A stretch of 64,000 nucleotides of DNA from MGBC163016 sp964462135 (GCA_964462135.1 CAYWWK010000004.1:36670-100669), one strand, 5' to 3'. Positions 17,937 through 27,985 are shown, counted from the stretch's first letter. Program-made: numbers and translations. Notes: generated by a model not told the origin, from the sequence alone.

Positions 17937-18887
17937 ATGGATGTGGGACAGATCCGCGTTCGTCAATTGCAGGAACTGACGGCACTTCTTGATCATGACA
18001 GTCTTTCCCAAGCAGCCCTGAGCCTTGATCTCACCCAGGCAACCTTGAGCAAGCACCTTCGCTCGCTCGAACAGTCGCTGGGTGCCGAACTGTTCCAGAG
18101 GGACTATCGTCTGACGCTTACGCCTGCAGGAAGAATGCTGGCAGAGGCTGCCGTGCGCATCGTCAACGACGTGAACCTCGCCGTCAGAAGCTGCCGCAAA
18201 TGCGCTTTGGAAGGAGTGCGGGAGCTGCGCATCGAGAACACGGTGGCATACTTCCTGCCACGGGTGCGCATCGATGCATTGATCGATGCGTTTCTGGACA
18301 GGCGCGATGACGTGCTGCTCCGTCACGTGCCCATCACCACCGACAGTCTCCTTGGTTCCATCTGGCACAACCTTGCCGACGCTGGCTATTGGTACGATTT
18401 CGGCGACGTGGAGGGAATCATCGCCCGACGAGAGCGTGATGGGCTGGGCCTCATACATCTTGACACGGAGCGCATGGTCGTGTGGGCTCACTCCGACCAC
18501 CCCATCTTCCAGAGCAAGTCAGTGACGGCGCGCGAACTGGCGAAATGCTCGATCATGGCGATGCATCGCTATTCCCATGGTCGAAGCTACCGGATACACG
18601 CTGATCTGTTCAAGACACGTCCATTCGAAGGCCTCTCCCTCTATGAAGACGTCCGCATGGTGACGCAGTTCCTTGACTTCCTGTCGCTTGATCCTCGGGA
18701 AAGCGTCTATGTGCTTCCTGAGTCCTTCACGGAAGAGGCGGCACTCAAGCGGCGGCGTGACATGCGGTGGCGCTATCTTGATGAAGGCGAGCCATGTCAG
18801 ATGTTCTTCGCCTATGATGCCCGGTCGAAGAACGATATCGTCTTGGAGGCGGCTCTCTATCTCCAAGAGCATCTCTTCCAGGCTTGA
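17937..18887 (+). CDS. LysR-family transcriptional regulator
   Basis: A 316-residue protein. An N-terminal winged helix-turn-helix (QLQELTALLDHDSLSQAALSL ... QATLSKHLRSLEQSLGAELFQR, about residues 8-55) is followed by a LysR effector-binding domain. ATG 17937 is chosen because GGAGG lies eight bases upstream; the frame runs back to 17814 without a site. It is divergent from the molybdoenzyme operon at 15300-17738 and 302 bp before a methyltransferase gene, so it could control either. The inducer is unknown. Confidence 0.9.
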   Translation: MDVGQIRVRQLQELTALLDHDSLSQAALSLDLTQATLSKHLRSLEQSLGAELFQRDYRLTLTPAGRMLAEAAVRIVNDVNLAVRSCRKCALEGVRELRIENTVAYFLPRVRIDALIDAFLDRRDDVLLRHVPITTDSLLGSIWHNLADAGYWYDFGDVEGIIARRERDGLGLIHLDTERMVVWAHSDHPIFQSKSVTARELAKCSIMAMHRYSHGRSYRIHADLFKTRPFEGLSLYEDVRMVTQFLDFLSLDPRESVYVLPESFTEEAALKRRRDMRWRYLDEGEPCQMFFAYDARSKNDIVLEAALYLQEHLFQA

Positions 18888-19049
18888 TGCCACCTTTTGT
18901 CAACCTAGCCATGCGGTCGATGGAATCGGAATAGTTGCGCCCAAAGGCTGCGCAGCCTTCGTTTCACTTCTTCCATCAATGCCATGCGCATCAGAGGAAA
19001 GCGAAGGCCCTGTCGTTTTAATACCGTTCGACGAGGAAAGCACTTTCCT

Positions 19050-19057
19050 TTCATACC
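19050..19057. promoter_or_regulatory. TTCATACC half-site
   Basis: A single TTCATACC lies in the 301-bp gap before the methyltransferase gene at 19189. It matches the left arm of the 2495 palindrome. No gene is seen in this gap. Confidence 0.3.
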
Positions 19058-19188
19058 GCTGATCCCTTGTTGCTGCCACTTGTGCACCGTATAACGAATC
19101 TGGAGACGTCTGACTGAATCACCTGAGTCAGGGGATTTGGTCTGGTCTTGGTATTTGCCCTGCAATGCTTGTGAGAAAGGATGTAGCC

Positions 19189-20211
19189 ATGCTGACACCT
19201 CGTGAGAATCTGCTGCAGATCATCCAAGGGGGAAAGCCGGAATACCTCATGGACCAGCGCTCGTATCTTGGTGCCGTGTTCGATCCCATCATCACCGATG
19301 CCGTGGGTTTCTGTGAGGTTGGCCAGACGATAAAGAATGCCTGGGGCGCTACCATCACGTGGTCAGAGGGTCAGCCTGGTCCCTATCCGTCGGATACCGC
19401 TGAGACACGGGTCATCAAGGATATCGAGCAGTGGAAGGACGCGGTGATACCACCCGATCCCGCTTCGTATACCGAGGATGACTGGGCTCCCTACATGGAG
19501 GCGGCTGCAAAGGTCGATCGCTCCCAGCAGTTCGTCACCGTTGAGATGCCGCAGGGAATATTCGAGAAGATCCATTATCTGGCCGGGATGGAGGATACGC
19601 TCTGTGCATTCATGGAGTATCCCGATGAGATGCACGAGCTGATCGATTACATGGTCGATTGGGAGCTCAAGGTCGCCCAGATCCAACTTGAGCGATTCCA
19701 GCCCGATGCACTGTTCCACGCTGACGACTTCGGCACGCAGATAGGCACCCTGTTCAGCCGTGAGGTGATGCAGGAATTCCTCGTTCCTGCCTATCAGAAG
19801 CTCTATGGTTTCTGGAAGGACAACGGTGTCCAGCTCATCGTCCATCACAACGATGCCTACAGCGCACCTTTCGTCCCTGAATTCATAGATATGGGAATCG
19901 ATATCTGGCAAGGACCGGTGACGGAGAACGACCTTCCGGCGCTCGTCAAGGAATACGGTGGCAGGATCTCGTTCCAAGGCGGTATCGACAACGGAAAGTT
20001 CGATGTCAAGGATTGGTCCTATGACAAGATCCGCGATCACGTGAAGGCGCTCGTCGAATCCACGGGCACTCTTTACATGATCCCCAGCTTCACCTCAGCG
20101 GCTCCCGGCTCCGCATTCCCGGGTGCCTACGAGGCGGCAAGCAAGGCTATTGCGGAGGTGAGTCAGGAACTCTTCGGCGCAAGTCAGCCACCGATAACAC
20201 AGAAGGCATGA
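19189..20211 (+). CDS. Uroporphyrinogen-decarboxylase-type methyltransferase
   Basis: A 340-residue TIM-barrel protein of the URO-D/MtaA family, whose members move methyl groups between substrates, corrinoid proteins and thiols or folates. It starts MLTPRENLLQIIQGGKPEYL and has the family's DALFHADDFGTQIG, VHHNDAYSAPF and ISFQGGIDNGKFD blocks. GAAAGGATG precedes the ATG at 19189; the in-frame ATG at 19165 has no site. No corrinoid protein is adjacent, unlike the paralogue at 37895. An MFS gene follows, so the pair may import and demethylate a small methylated compound. The substrate is unknown, and a true porphyrinogen decarboxylase role is unlikely from sequence and context. Confidence 0.85.
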   Translation: MLTPRENLLQIIQGGKPEYLMDQRSYLGAVFDPIITDAVGFCEVGQTIKNAWGATITWSEGQPGPYPSDTAETRVIKDIEQWKDAVIPPDPASYTEDDWAPYMEAAAKVDRSQQFVTVEMPQGIFEKIHYLAGMEDTLCAFMEYPDEMHELIDYMVDWELKVAQIQLERFQPDALFHADDFGTQIGTLFSREVMQEFLVPAYQKLYGFWKDNGVQLIVHHNDAYSAPFVPEFIDMGIDIWQGPVTENDLPALVKEYGGRISFQGGIDNGKFDVKDWSYDKIRDHVKALVESTGTLYMIPSFTSAAPGSAFPGAYEAASKAIAEVSQELFGASQPPITQKA

Positions 20212-20315
20212 TCTGCAACGCATTGATCATCCTTGAGACCGATTCCGGAAAAGGGGAAATGGAAATCCCCAGCGCATAGGGTCATACTTCATCCTTCTAA
20301 TACCAATTGACGAAT

Positions 20316-20343
20316 GATGGGCGGGGGTTTGATACCGCCCATC
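20316..20343 (+). terminator. Stem-loop after methyltransferase gene
   Basis: GATGGGCGG and CCGCCCATC form a 9-bp stem with an 11-base loop in the 366-bp gap between the methyltransferase and MFS genes. The T-rich tail is weak. Confidence 0.4.
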
Positions 20344-20388
20344 GCTTATCTTGCGACCTGGCAGCGGATATAAAAGATGATGCCGCTT

Positions 20389-20396
20389 TTCATACT
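20389..20396. promoter_or_regulatory. TTCATACT half-site
   Basis: TTCATACT lies 180 bp before the MFS start at 20578 and matches the left arm of the palindromes at 2495 and 29404. GTCATACT occurs slightly upstream at 20281. No gene is seen in this gap. Confidence 0.3.
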
Positions 20397-20577
20397 TGCA
20401 GCTTTTCAGGTTGTTTGAATCCAATGGAAGCGAACCTTCAAGTATGAGGACGAGCGGTACGGAAAAGGTTCCAGAAGCGAAGCGGGGCGACCTGAGAGGG
20501 AAGGGGGATCAGCAGAAGGGGAGAGAGACCCGTTTGCCGATGGTTCCTATTATCAGAACCTTCAAAAGGAGGAGAGA

Positions 20578-21843
20578 ATGGCTTCTACTAAAGCCTCGCC
20601 GGTGAGCATGAAGGCTGCCTTTGGTGTCATGTGCATCACCATGGTCTGCTTCACGGCTGGTGCGACCACGCCTGCCATGGGCATGCTCTTCGAGCAGTTC
20701 GCTGATCAGCCTCAATGGCTCGTGTCCCTCATCAACACGCTGCCTTCATTGGGCACCATCATCGGCGTGCTTCTGTTCGGCACCGTGGCCAATGGCAAGG
20801 TCAAATTCAAGATGATCGCCAATGTGGGCATGCTCTCAAGCGCCATCTTCGGCATTCTGCCTACATTCTGGAATGACTCCATCTGGGTCATCCTGCTCTG
20901 CCGTTTGATCTGCGGCTTCGGCACCGGCTTCATCATGTCCCTGGGCGTCACCTGGTTCATGCGCATGATCCGCGACAAGGACGAGCGCGGCAAGTACCTG
21001 AGCTGGAACCAGATGTTCGGCTCTGGCGGCGGCATCATCTTCACCATGCTTGGTGGCTGGCTGGCGACCATCCAGTGGAACTACTGCTTCCTGTCCCTCG
21101 CATTCATCTTCGTCGCATGGGTCATCGTGCTCTTCTGCTTCCAGGAGCCCAAGACGGTTGAGCAGATCGTGCAGGAAGAGGGCGCGAAGAGCGCTGAGGA
21201 GTTCCAGCAGGCGAAGCGCGTGAAGCTGGGCGCAGGCGTTTGGGTTGTCATGCTGCTGTTCATGGGTTACCAGATGCTGCTCTCCCAGGGCCTCATCCTG
21301 TCCTCGGTGTTCATGGACATCAACGGTGCAGGCAATGCTGGCGATGCAGCGAACTGCCTCTCCATCTTCACGGTGTTCACCACCATCTTCTGTGCGTTCG
21401 GTGGTGCCATCCTGAAGGCCTTGGGCAAGTTCACTGACCCGCTGTTCTACTGCATCCTGGGCGTTGGCATGATCTGCCTGTTGGTGGCAGGTCCCAACAC
21501 CGCTCTGTACTATGTGGCCATGGCGCTGCTCGGCATTGGTGCTTGCGTCTGCGCCTTCGTCAACTTCGAGGTCAGCCTCATCACCTCTCCCGCCGGCATG
21601 GCCTGGGCAGCCTCTTTGATGATGATCGGCACAAACCTGGGCAACTTCCTGTCTTCGTTCCTGCTGGGTGCTCTGCAGGGCATCGGTGGCGACAACGTGT
21701 ACTTCCCCGTCATCTTCGCGGCGGTTGGCTACTTCGTGCTTGCAGCCATCTTCCTGATCTTCAACCTGACCAGCAAGGGTTGGAGGAACTACAAGGCTGA
21801 CAAGCTTGATGGCTACGTGGAGGAGGCTGCTCCTCTGGAGTAA
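20578..21843 (+). CDS. MFS transporter
   Basis: A 421-residue, 12-segment major facilitator with a conserved loop (RMIRDKDERGKYLSWNQM) after the fourth segment and a charged central loop (EQIVQEEGAKSAEEFQQAKR). AAGGAGGAGAG sits directly before the ATG at 20578. It lies between a methyltransferase and a two-enzyme glycyl radical cluster, and probably brings in their substrate. It is closely related to the carrier at 3902-5158. Confidence 0.92.
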   Translation: MASTKASPVSMKAAFGVMCITMVCFTAGATTPAMGMLFEQFADQPQWLVSLINTLPSLGTIIGVLLFGTVANGKVKFKMIANVGMLSSAIFGILPTFWNDSIWVILLCRLICGFGTGFIMSLGVTWFMRMIRDKDERGKYLSWNQMFGSGGGIIFTMLGGWLATIQWNYCFLSLAFIFVAWVIVLFCFQEPKTVEQIVQEEGAKSAEEFQQAKRVKLGAGVWVVMLLFMGYQMLLSQGLILSSVFMDINGAGNAGDAANCLSIFTVFTTIFCAFGGAILKALGKFTDPLFYCILGVGMICLLVAGPNTALYYVAMALLGIGACVCAFVNFEVSLITSPAGMAWAASLMMIGTNLGNFLSSFLLGALQGIGGDNVYFPVIFAAVGYFVLAAIFLIFNLTSKGWRNYKADKLDGYVEEAAPLE

Positions 21844-21873
21844 CCTGAGTTCCCGCTATATGCACCCCCTCTT

Positions 21874-21908
21874 GCGAAGCCAGAAGCCACTCCCGCTTCT
21901 AGCTTCGC
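21874..21908 (+). terminator. Stem-loop between MFS and glycyl radical genes
   Basis: GCGAAGCCAGAAGC pairs with GCTTCTAGCTTCGC over 14 positions with one mismatch. It could separate transporter expression from the enzymes downstream. No T-run follows. Confidence 0.4.
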
Positions 21909-22022
21909 TGCATTCAGGTCTCTTAAGCGAAGCGTCTTGTCAGAGCCTGTCTGACCTGCGGTGGCGTCAGTGATGCTGACCGCGCAGATCAGGCAAGGCT
22001 TTCAATGAAAGGAGAAGCTCCC

Positions 22023-24431
22023 ATGAACGACCTTCCCATCACCGAGCGCGTTCAAAGGATTCGAGCGAAGTACCGTGTTTCGCAACCCAAGATCGACATT
22101 CATCGCTATAGGCTTGTGACGGAGTTCTATCAAGGGCATACCGAGCTCACCGGCATCATGCGCAAGGCCCGTTGCTTCCAGCACATCTGCGAGAACATTC
22201 CCGTCTACATAGATGACGATGAGATCTTCGTCGGCACGCAGGGCATAGGATTTCGAGCCGTGGCACTGTATCCCGAAGTGCATTTTGCGAATGGGCGCAT
22301 GTTGGATGAGATCCGCAGTGGCGAATTCATGAAACGCACCACGGACTTCTATCTGTTCGACGATGAGGATATCGACTACGTCCTTGAAACGGGCGACTAT
22401 TGGCTCAAGAACGCCGTGGGTGCGCAGATGGACGCCTATGTACCCGAAGACTATGGGTCGAACATGGATTTCAATGGGGTGATCACCTTCGGTTCCAAGG
22501 CGAATTCAGCCACCATGGTCGGACACTTCATCGGAGGCTTCAAGAACATCGTTGATCGCGGATACGGAAGCTACGCTCAGGAATGCCAAGAGCGCATGAA
22601 TGCAGTGTCAGGGCGCATCTTCGGCGACACCGTGGGCAATTACGAGTTCTATCATGCCGTCAAGATATGCATCGAAGGCATCCAGACGCTCTACCGACGC
22701 TATGCGGATGAGGCCTTCCGACTGTCTGCGACCACGGATGACGATCAGTGGGCGGCTGAATTGAAGCAGACGGGGGAATCCCTTCTCTGGCTTGCGGAGA
22801 ATCCGCCACGCACCTTCGAAGAAGTACTCCAGATGCTGATCATGCACAACCTGTGCCTGGCCTTTGAGGGGAATCTGCATGGCCTTTCGTTCGGAAGGCT
22901 TGATGCGCTCTTGGGAAGCTTCTACCGCAAGGGGATCGCAGAGGGTACTCTCACGCATGAGCGTGCACAGGAGTTGATGGATGTCTTCTTCCTCAAGGTG
23001 GCGCAGACTGGCAAGGTCATGGATACCGGGTTGGGGTACACGACGGGCCTGTTGATGACGTTGGGCGGTGTTGATTCCCGTGGCCATGACGTTACCAACG
23101 AGGTCAGCTATCTGATGCTGGCAAGCTCTCGCCGCCTCGTCCTGCATGACCCTCCCTTGGCAATGCGCGTGCATCAGGGAACCCCGGACGAGCTTTGGGA
23201 TGCTGCCATTGAGACCACGCGGGTGTGTGGCGGCGTGCCCACCTTCGAGAACGATGATGTCATCATTCCCTCCCTCATGCGCCACGGGCTTTCCACTGAC
23301 GATGCGATGGATTACGGCATCGTGGGATGCGTTGAACCGGGAGGCAACGGGTGTGAATGGACCTGTGCCGGAGGAGACGGCGGGAACAACTTCTTCAATC
23401 TGCCCGGTTGCGTGCTGTTGGCGCTGAACGACGGGGTGAATCCCATGCCTCGGCCCGATGGGATGCCTCCAGCTCAGGCTGGCTTGCATACCGGCTACCT
23501 CTATGAGATGGATACGTACGAAGAGGTGCTTGATGCCGTCTGGAAGCAGATGGAGTATTTCGTCAATTGGCAGATGACCATGCTGAATGTCTCTGAGTAC
23601 GTCTCTCGACAGCAGAACCCCCTGCCAGTGGCCTCGTTCTCCATTGATGGATGCATGGAAAGCGGCCGCGATGTCATGAACGGGGGAGCGAAGTACAACT
23701 CATGCGGTGTCGCCGGGATTGGAGCGGGGAACATCATCGACTCACTCGCCACGATCAAATACCTGTGCTTCGATCACCATATCTGCTCAACCCGCGAGCT
23801 CTACGATGCCGTCATGGCGAATTGGGAGGGGTATGAGGATCTCAGGCAGCGCATCTTGGCCGAGGTTCCCCATTACGGCAACGATGACCCCTATGTGGAT
23901 GAGATCGCCCGGGTGATGACAGAGCACTATGACCGCATCTGCACCTCTGCCTACGGTGCGCGCAGCCGCATGCGCCCGGGGCTTTGGCCCGTGACCTCGA
24001 ACGTGTACTTCGGCTTAGGCACCTGGGCCACGTTCGATGGCAGGCGAACGGGAGAGCCTCTGGCTGATGGGTGTGGTGCCGTTCAGGCGCGCGATACCTC
24101 AGGGCCAACCTCGGCTCTGAAGTCAGTGGCTTGGATAGACCAGCGGAAGTTCGGCAATGGCACCCTGCTCAACATGAAGTTCCATCCTGCCGCTTTGGCG
24201 CGCGAAGACGGCAAGCGGAAGCTGCAGGCGCTCATGGAGACGTACTTCGCCTTGGGAGGCATGCAGCTGCAGATCAATGTCACCGACACAGCCATGCTTC
24301 GAGCAGCTCAAGAGCGACCTGATGAGTACAAGGACCTTGTGGTGCGCATCGCGGGCTTCTCGGTGTACTTCGTGGAAATGCCCAAGATCAGCCAGGATGA
24401 TCTGATCACGCGCACTGAGCTTTCACTGTGA
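22023..24431 (+). CDS. Glycyl radical enzyme, dehydratase/lyase type (first copy)
   Basis: An 802-residue pyruvate-formate-lyase-family enzyme. The radical site RIAGFSVYF is at the C-terminus (glycine about 778), and the active-site GCVEPGG motif has its thiyl cysteine at about 436 and general-base glutamate at 438. This Cys-x-Glu arrangement is shared by glycerol and propanediol dehydratases, choline TMA-lyase and hydroxyproline dehydratase, not by pyruvate formate-lyase. The length matches that group. ATG 22023 is chosen because AAAGGAG lies upstream; the ATG at 22005 overlaps that site. The activase gene follows after 9 bp and a second enzyme after that. The substrate is unknown. It must work anaerobically in the cytoplasm. 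Confidence 0.9.
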   Translation: MNDLPITERVQRIRAKYRVSQPKIDIHRYRLVTEFYQGHTELTGIMRKARCFQHICENIPVYIDDDEIFVGTQGIGFRAVALYPEVHFANGRMLDEIRSGEFMKRTTDFYLFDDEDIDYVLETGDYWLKNAVGAQMDAYVPEDYGSNMDFNGVITFGSKANSATMVGHFIGGFKNIVDRGYGSYAQECQERMNAVSGRIFGDTVGNYEFYHAVKICIEGIQTLYRRYADEAFRLSATTDDDQWAAELKQTGESLLWLAENPPRTFEEVLQMLIMHNLCLAFEGNLHGLSFGRLDALLGSFYRKGIAEGTLTHERAQELMDVFFLKVAQTGKVMDTGLGYTTGLLMTLGGVDSRGHDVTNEVSYLMLASSRRLVLHDPPLAMRVHQGTPDELWDAAIETTRVCGGVPTFENDDVIIPSLMRHGLSTDDAMDYGIVGCVEPGGNGCEWTCAGGDGGNNFFNLPGCVLLALNDGVNPMPRPDGMPPAQAGLHTGYLYEMDTYEEVLDAVWKQMEYFVNWQMTMLNVSEYVSRQQNPLPVASFSIDGCMESGRDVMNGGAKYNSCGVAGIGAGNIIDSLATIKYLCFDHHICSTRELYDAVMANWEGYEDLRQRILAEVPHYGNDDPYVDEIARVMTEHYDRICTSAYGARSRMRPGLWPVTSNVYFGLGTWATFDGRRTGEPLADGCGAVQARDTSGPTSALKSVAWIDQRKFGNGTLLNMKFHPAALAREDGKRKLQALMETYFALGGMQLQINVTDTAMLRAAQERPDEYKDLVVRIAGFSVYFVEMPKISQDDLITRTELSL

Positions 24432-24440
24432 GGAGTGATC

Positions 24441-25409
24441 ATGGCCGATCAAGCTGCGACTGCCCTCACCGGTCGGGTCTACGATATCCAAGGCTTCACG
24501 GTGCAGGATGGCCCTGGTATCCGCACGACGGTCTTTCTGAAGGGCTGCCCTTTGAGGTGCCCTTGGTGCCACAGTCCTGAATCTCAGGAGTTCGCGCCTC
24601 AGCTGCTTTGGATAGCCCTGAAATGCCTGGGGTTGGAAGCCTGTGGGAAGTGCATCCCTGCCTGCGGGCGCCACGGGATCGAGCCGGGACGTATGGCAAC
24701 GCTTGCCTCAACCGGTGAGCAGATCGTGCTTCCCCATGTCGAGAGGGAGATCTGTGAGGATTGCGGTTCGTGTGCCAGCGTATGCTATCCCGGTGCCCTT
24801 TCGGTGTGCGGCATTGACTACACCGTCGAAGAGGCGCTGGAGCGCGTCTTGAAGGACCGGCCGTTCTACGAGAAGTCCGGAGGCGGGGTGACCGTCTCCG
24901 GCGGTGAGCCGCTCTGCCAGATCGGTTTCACCGAAGGATTGCTCCGGGGCCTCACGGAGGCGGGGGTTCATACGGCGGTGGACACGACCGGCTTCGTTCC
25001 CTATGACCACTTCGAGCGCATACTGCCCTATACCGATCTCTTCCTCTATGACATCAAGCATGCCGACAGCGCAGCCCACAGAAGCGTCATAGGGGTGCCG
25101 AACGAACTCATCTTGGAGAACATCCAGCGGCTGGCCCATGATGGTGCGAAGCTGTGGGTGCGCATCCCGTTGATCCCTCGGTTCAACGACGACAAGACGA
25201 ATATCACAGAGACGATACGGATCTGCACGGAACTGGGAGGCGCTCTCGATGTGGTGCAGATCCTTCCCTATCACAAGCTTGGCACCATGAAATACCAACG
25301 ACTCGATGAGGATGCGAAGGTGATGGAGGCCATTCCTCACACTGAAGAGGAGATCGAAACGGTACGCAGGCGATTCGAGGAGGCGGGCTTGCCCGTCACG
25401 GTTCATTGA
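24441..25409 (+). CDS. Glycyl radical enzyme activase (radical SAM)
   Basis: A 322-residue activating enzyme. CPLRCPWC (about residues 36-43) is the CxxxCxxC motif for the SAM-binding [4Fe-4S] cluster. A ferredoxin-like insert follows, with CGKCIPAC and CEDCGSCASVC for two more clusters, as in activases of dehydratase-type glycyl radical enzymes. VTVSGGEPL is the SAM-binding GGE motif. AGGAG precedes ATG 24441. It lies between the two glycyl radical enzyme genes and is the only activase in the window, so it probably installs the radical on both. Confidence 0.93.
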   Translation: MADQAATALTGRVYDIQGFTVQDGPGIRTTVFLKGCPLRCPWCHSPESQEFAPQLLWIALKCLGLEACGKCIPACGRHGIEPGRMATLASTGEQIVLPHVEREICEDCGSCASVCYPGALSVCGIDYTVEEALERVLKDRPFYEKSGGGVTVSGGEPLCQIGFTEGLLRGLTEAGVHTAVDTTGFVPYDHFERILPYTDLFLYDIKHADSAAHRSVIGVPNELILENIQRLAHDGAKLWVRIPLIPRFNDDKTNITETIRICTELGGALDVVQILPYHKLGTMKYQRLDEDAKVMEAIPHTEEEIETVRRRFEEAGLPVTVH

Positions 25410-25440
25410 CGAAGGGCTCCCACGACGAAGGAGGGTATCG

Positions 25441-27894
25441 ATGTACGAGTTCATGCCAGCAACGGAGCGCATCCAGCATATGCGCGAATTGATCCGCGAT
25501 CGCATCTGCCGCTTCGACTCAGAGCGTGCGCTGATCGTGACGGAAGCATACAAGGCCACCGAAAACGTCGTGCCTATCATACGGCGTCCCATGGCTGCGC
25601 TTGAGATAGCGAAGAACATGACGGTCCGGGTGGAGGATTTCGAGCTGATCGTGGGAAATCGTGGCAAGACGTTCTTCGCCGTCCCGCAGTACCCCGAATG
25701 GGGTGCGATATCCGACTGGGTCTGCGATGCCATCCAGTCAGGTGAATGGGACCTTCGTGAAGATGGGTTGTACCATAATCCTCCCGATGAGGTCATCCGC
25801 ATGTGCTGCTCGCCTGAGGACGCTGAGGCCATGGCTTCGGTCAAGGCGTATTGGGAAGACAGGAAGGTTGGCAGCGTGGCGGATGCCTGGAAGCCTGATT
25901 GCTACGACGAGATGGCCCGTATAGGTGTATCAACCTATGCTCCCGAGGGCCTGTCCATTGCCATGTGCCACGCGGGGCATCTGGTGGCAGGCTATGACAC
26001 CATCATCAACAAGGGCTATGGTGCCATTCGAGCAGAGGCCCAGACGTTCCTTGATGATCACTATGCCAACCTGATGGGCGATGATGTCAACAAGTACCTG
26101 TTCTACAAGGCGGTGACCATCTCCTGCGACGCTGCGACCACGCTGGTCAAGCGCTATGCCGATGAATGCCGCAGAAAGGCACAGGAGGCAGCGGACGGCA
26201 ATCGACGTGACGAGCTTCTGGCCATGGCCGATGGCCTTGATTGGATCAGCGTGAATCCCGCTCGCAATTTCTGGGAAGCATGCCAGGCGGCCATGCTCTA
26301 CCAAGTGTTCCTGATGGCCGACACCTCCTATCCGGGGCAGGCGTTCGGGAGGTTCGACCAATACACGTGGCCCTATCTCAAACGTGACTTGGAATCGGGT
26401 GCTTTGAGCCTTGATCAAGCCCAAGAGATCGTGGATGCGTTCTTCCTGAAGGCGAACTGCTTCTACACGCCGGGGCCGGCGGCTCTTGTTGACATGACTG
26501 GCATCGGCAATACGTACCAGCACACCACCATCGGAGGCGTCATTCCTGCGACGGGCGAGGACGCAACGAACCCCGTCACCTACATGGTGCTTGAATCAGT
26601 AGGGAGGCTTGGACTGCATGACCCCACCATCTCGCTGCGGTTCCACAATGGGACACCGGACCGCCTTTGGGAGTGTGCCATCGAAACCTCAAGGCTTGTG
26701 GGGGGCCTGCCGCTCTATCAGAACGATGAGGTCATCATCCCCGCACTTCAGGAGCACCTCGGATTCACCTTGGAAGATGCCCGTGACTATGGGCTGATCG
26801 GCTGTCAGGAGATCGTGGGATGCGGCAACGATTTCCCGGCGCCCAATGGAGTCTTCCCGCCCCACTGCGGGCTGCAATGGGGTACCGTTCTGGACATGGC
26901 CATCAATGATGGCGTGAATCCTGCGATTGGCGAAGGCGCCTCCCTGCACACTGGGCATCTCTATGACATGAAAAGCTTCGACGAGGTGAAGCAGGCCTTC
27001 GTGGACATGGCGCGCTACCTCTTGAAGATGTTCGTATCCATTGGCAACTACGCGGAGGCCATCGCACCATACTACGGTCCGCACCCGGGACTTTCCATGT
27101 CCATGGATGGCTGCATGGAGAAAGGTCTCGACGCCACCATGGGCGGCTGCAAATACAACTCCTATGGAGGCACTGCGACGGGGTTGGCAACGGTTGCAGA
27201 CAGCCTGACCACCATTCGCTACGCATGCTTCGAAGAGGGCCTTTGCACCACCCGCGAGCTCTATGATGCCGTGATGGCGAATTGGGAAGGGTATGAGGAC
27301 CTTCGTCAGCGGCTCATTGCCCAGGTTCCCCATTATGGCAACAACGACCCCTATGCTGATGAGATGCTCGAATGGGTGGTCAGTGTGTACTACGACATCT
27401 GCGATGAATGCTACAGCACGCGGTCGAAGCGTTACAAGGCAGGCATGTACGGGGCATCGGATCATATCGCCCAAGGCAAGCGGACGTGGGCCACTCCGGA
27501 GGGGCGTCGCTTTGGAGACCCCATAGCGGACGCGATGTCACCTGTGCAGTCCTTCGACAAGCTGGGACCCACGTCGGTGCTCATGTCCACCTGCTGCTTC
27601 GACCACAGCAAGGCGCTTGATGGTATGGCAGTGAACATTCGCATTCACCCCAGTGCACTGTCACGGCAGGATGGCATGGAGAAGCTTCGGGATATGACGA
27701 AGGCGTATTTCGACAACGGTGGACTTGAAGTGCAATACAACGTGGTGAGCACGGAAACGCTTCGCGCCGCCCAGGCAGACCCAGAGGCCTACCGGAACCT
27801 CGTCGTGCGCATCGCGGGTTATTCAGCCTATTTCGTGGAATTGGGCAAGGACCTGCAGGAGGACATCATCGCCCGCACCGAGAACATGATCTAG
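25441..27894 (+). CDS. Glycyl radical enzyme, dehydratase/lyase type (second copy)
   Basis: An 817-residue paralogue of the enzyme at 22023. It has radical-site RIAGYSAYF (glycine about 793) and active-site GCQEIVGCGND (cysteine about 455, glutamate about 457). The residue between them is Gln instead of Val, and the following loop differs (no PGGNGCEW), so the substrate pocket is probably different. GAAGGAGGG precedes the ATG at 25441, 31 bp after the activase. The two enzymes could act in sequence on one pathway or on two related substrates carried by the flanking MFS proteins. The substrate is unknown. Confidence 0.9.
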   Translation: MYEFMPATERIQHMRELIRDRICRFDSERALIVTEAYKATENVVPIIRRPMAALEIAKNMTVRVEDFELIVGNRGKTFFAVPQYPEWGAISDWVCDAIQSGEWDLREDGLYHNPPDEVIRMCCSPEDAEAMASVKAYWEDRKVGSVADAWKPDCYDEMARIGVSTYAPEGLSIAMCHAGHLVAGYDTIINKGYGAIRAEAQTFLDDHYANLMGDDVNKYLFYKAVTISCDAATTLVKRYADECRRKAQEAADGNRRDELLAMADGLDWISVNPARNFWEACQAAMLYQVFLMADTSYPGQAFGRFDQYTWPYLKRDLESGALSLDQAQEIVDAFFLKANCFYTPGPAALVDMTGIGNTYQHTTIGGVIPATGEDATNPVTYMVLESVGRLGLHDPTISLRFHNGTPDRLWECAIETSRLVGGLPLYQNDEVIIPALQEHLGFTLEDARDYGLIGCQEIVGCGNDFPAPNGVFPPHCGLQWGTVLDMAINDGVNPAIGEGASLHTGHLYDMKSFDEVKQAFVDMARYLLKMFVSIGNYAEAIAPYYGPHPGLSMSMDGCMEKGLDATMGGCKYNSYGGTATGLATVADSLTTIRYACFEEGLCTTRELYDAVMANWEGYEDLRQRLIAQVPHYGNNDPYADEMLEWVVSVYYDICDECYSTRSKRYKAGMYGASDHIAQGKRTWATPEGRRFGDPIADAMSPVQSFDKLGPTSVLMSTCCFDHSKALDGMAVNIRIHPSALSRQDGMEKLRDMTKAYFDNGGLEVQYNVVSTETLRAAQADPEAYRNLVVRIAGYSAYFVELGKDLQEDIIARTENMI

Positions 27895-27985
27895 GGGCAG
27901 CGGGGACGCAGCCTTCTGTCCTTCTGTGTCAGAAACCCCGTCCCCCTGACACGCCGCTCCTCTGTTGCGCCTGGTTTGATTCTGC

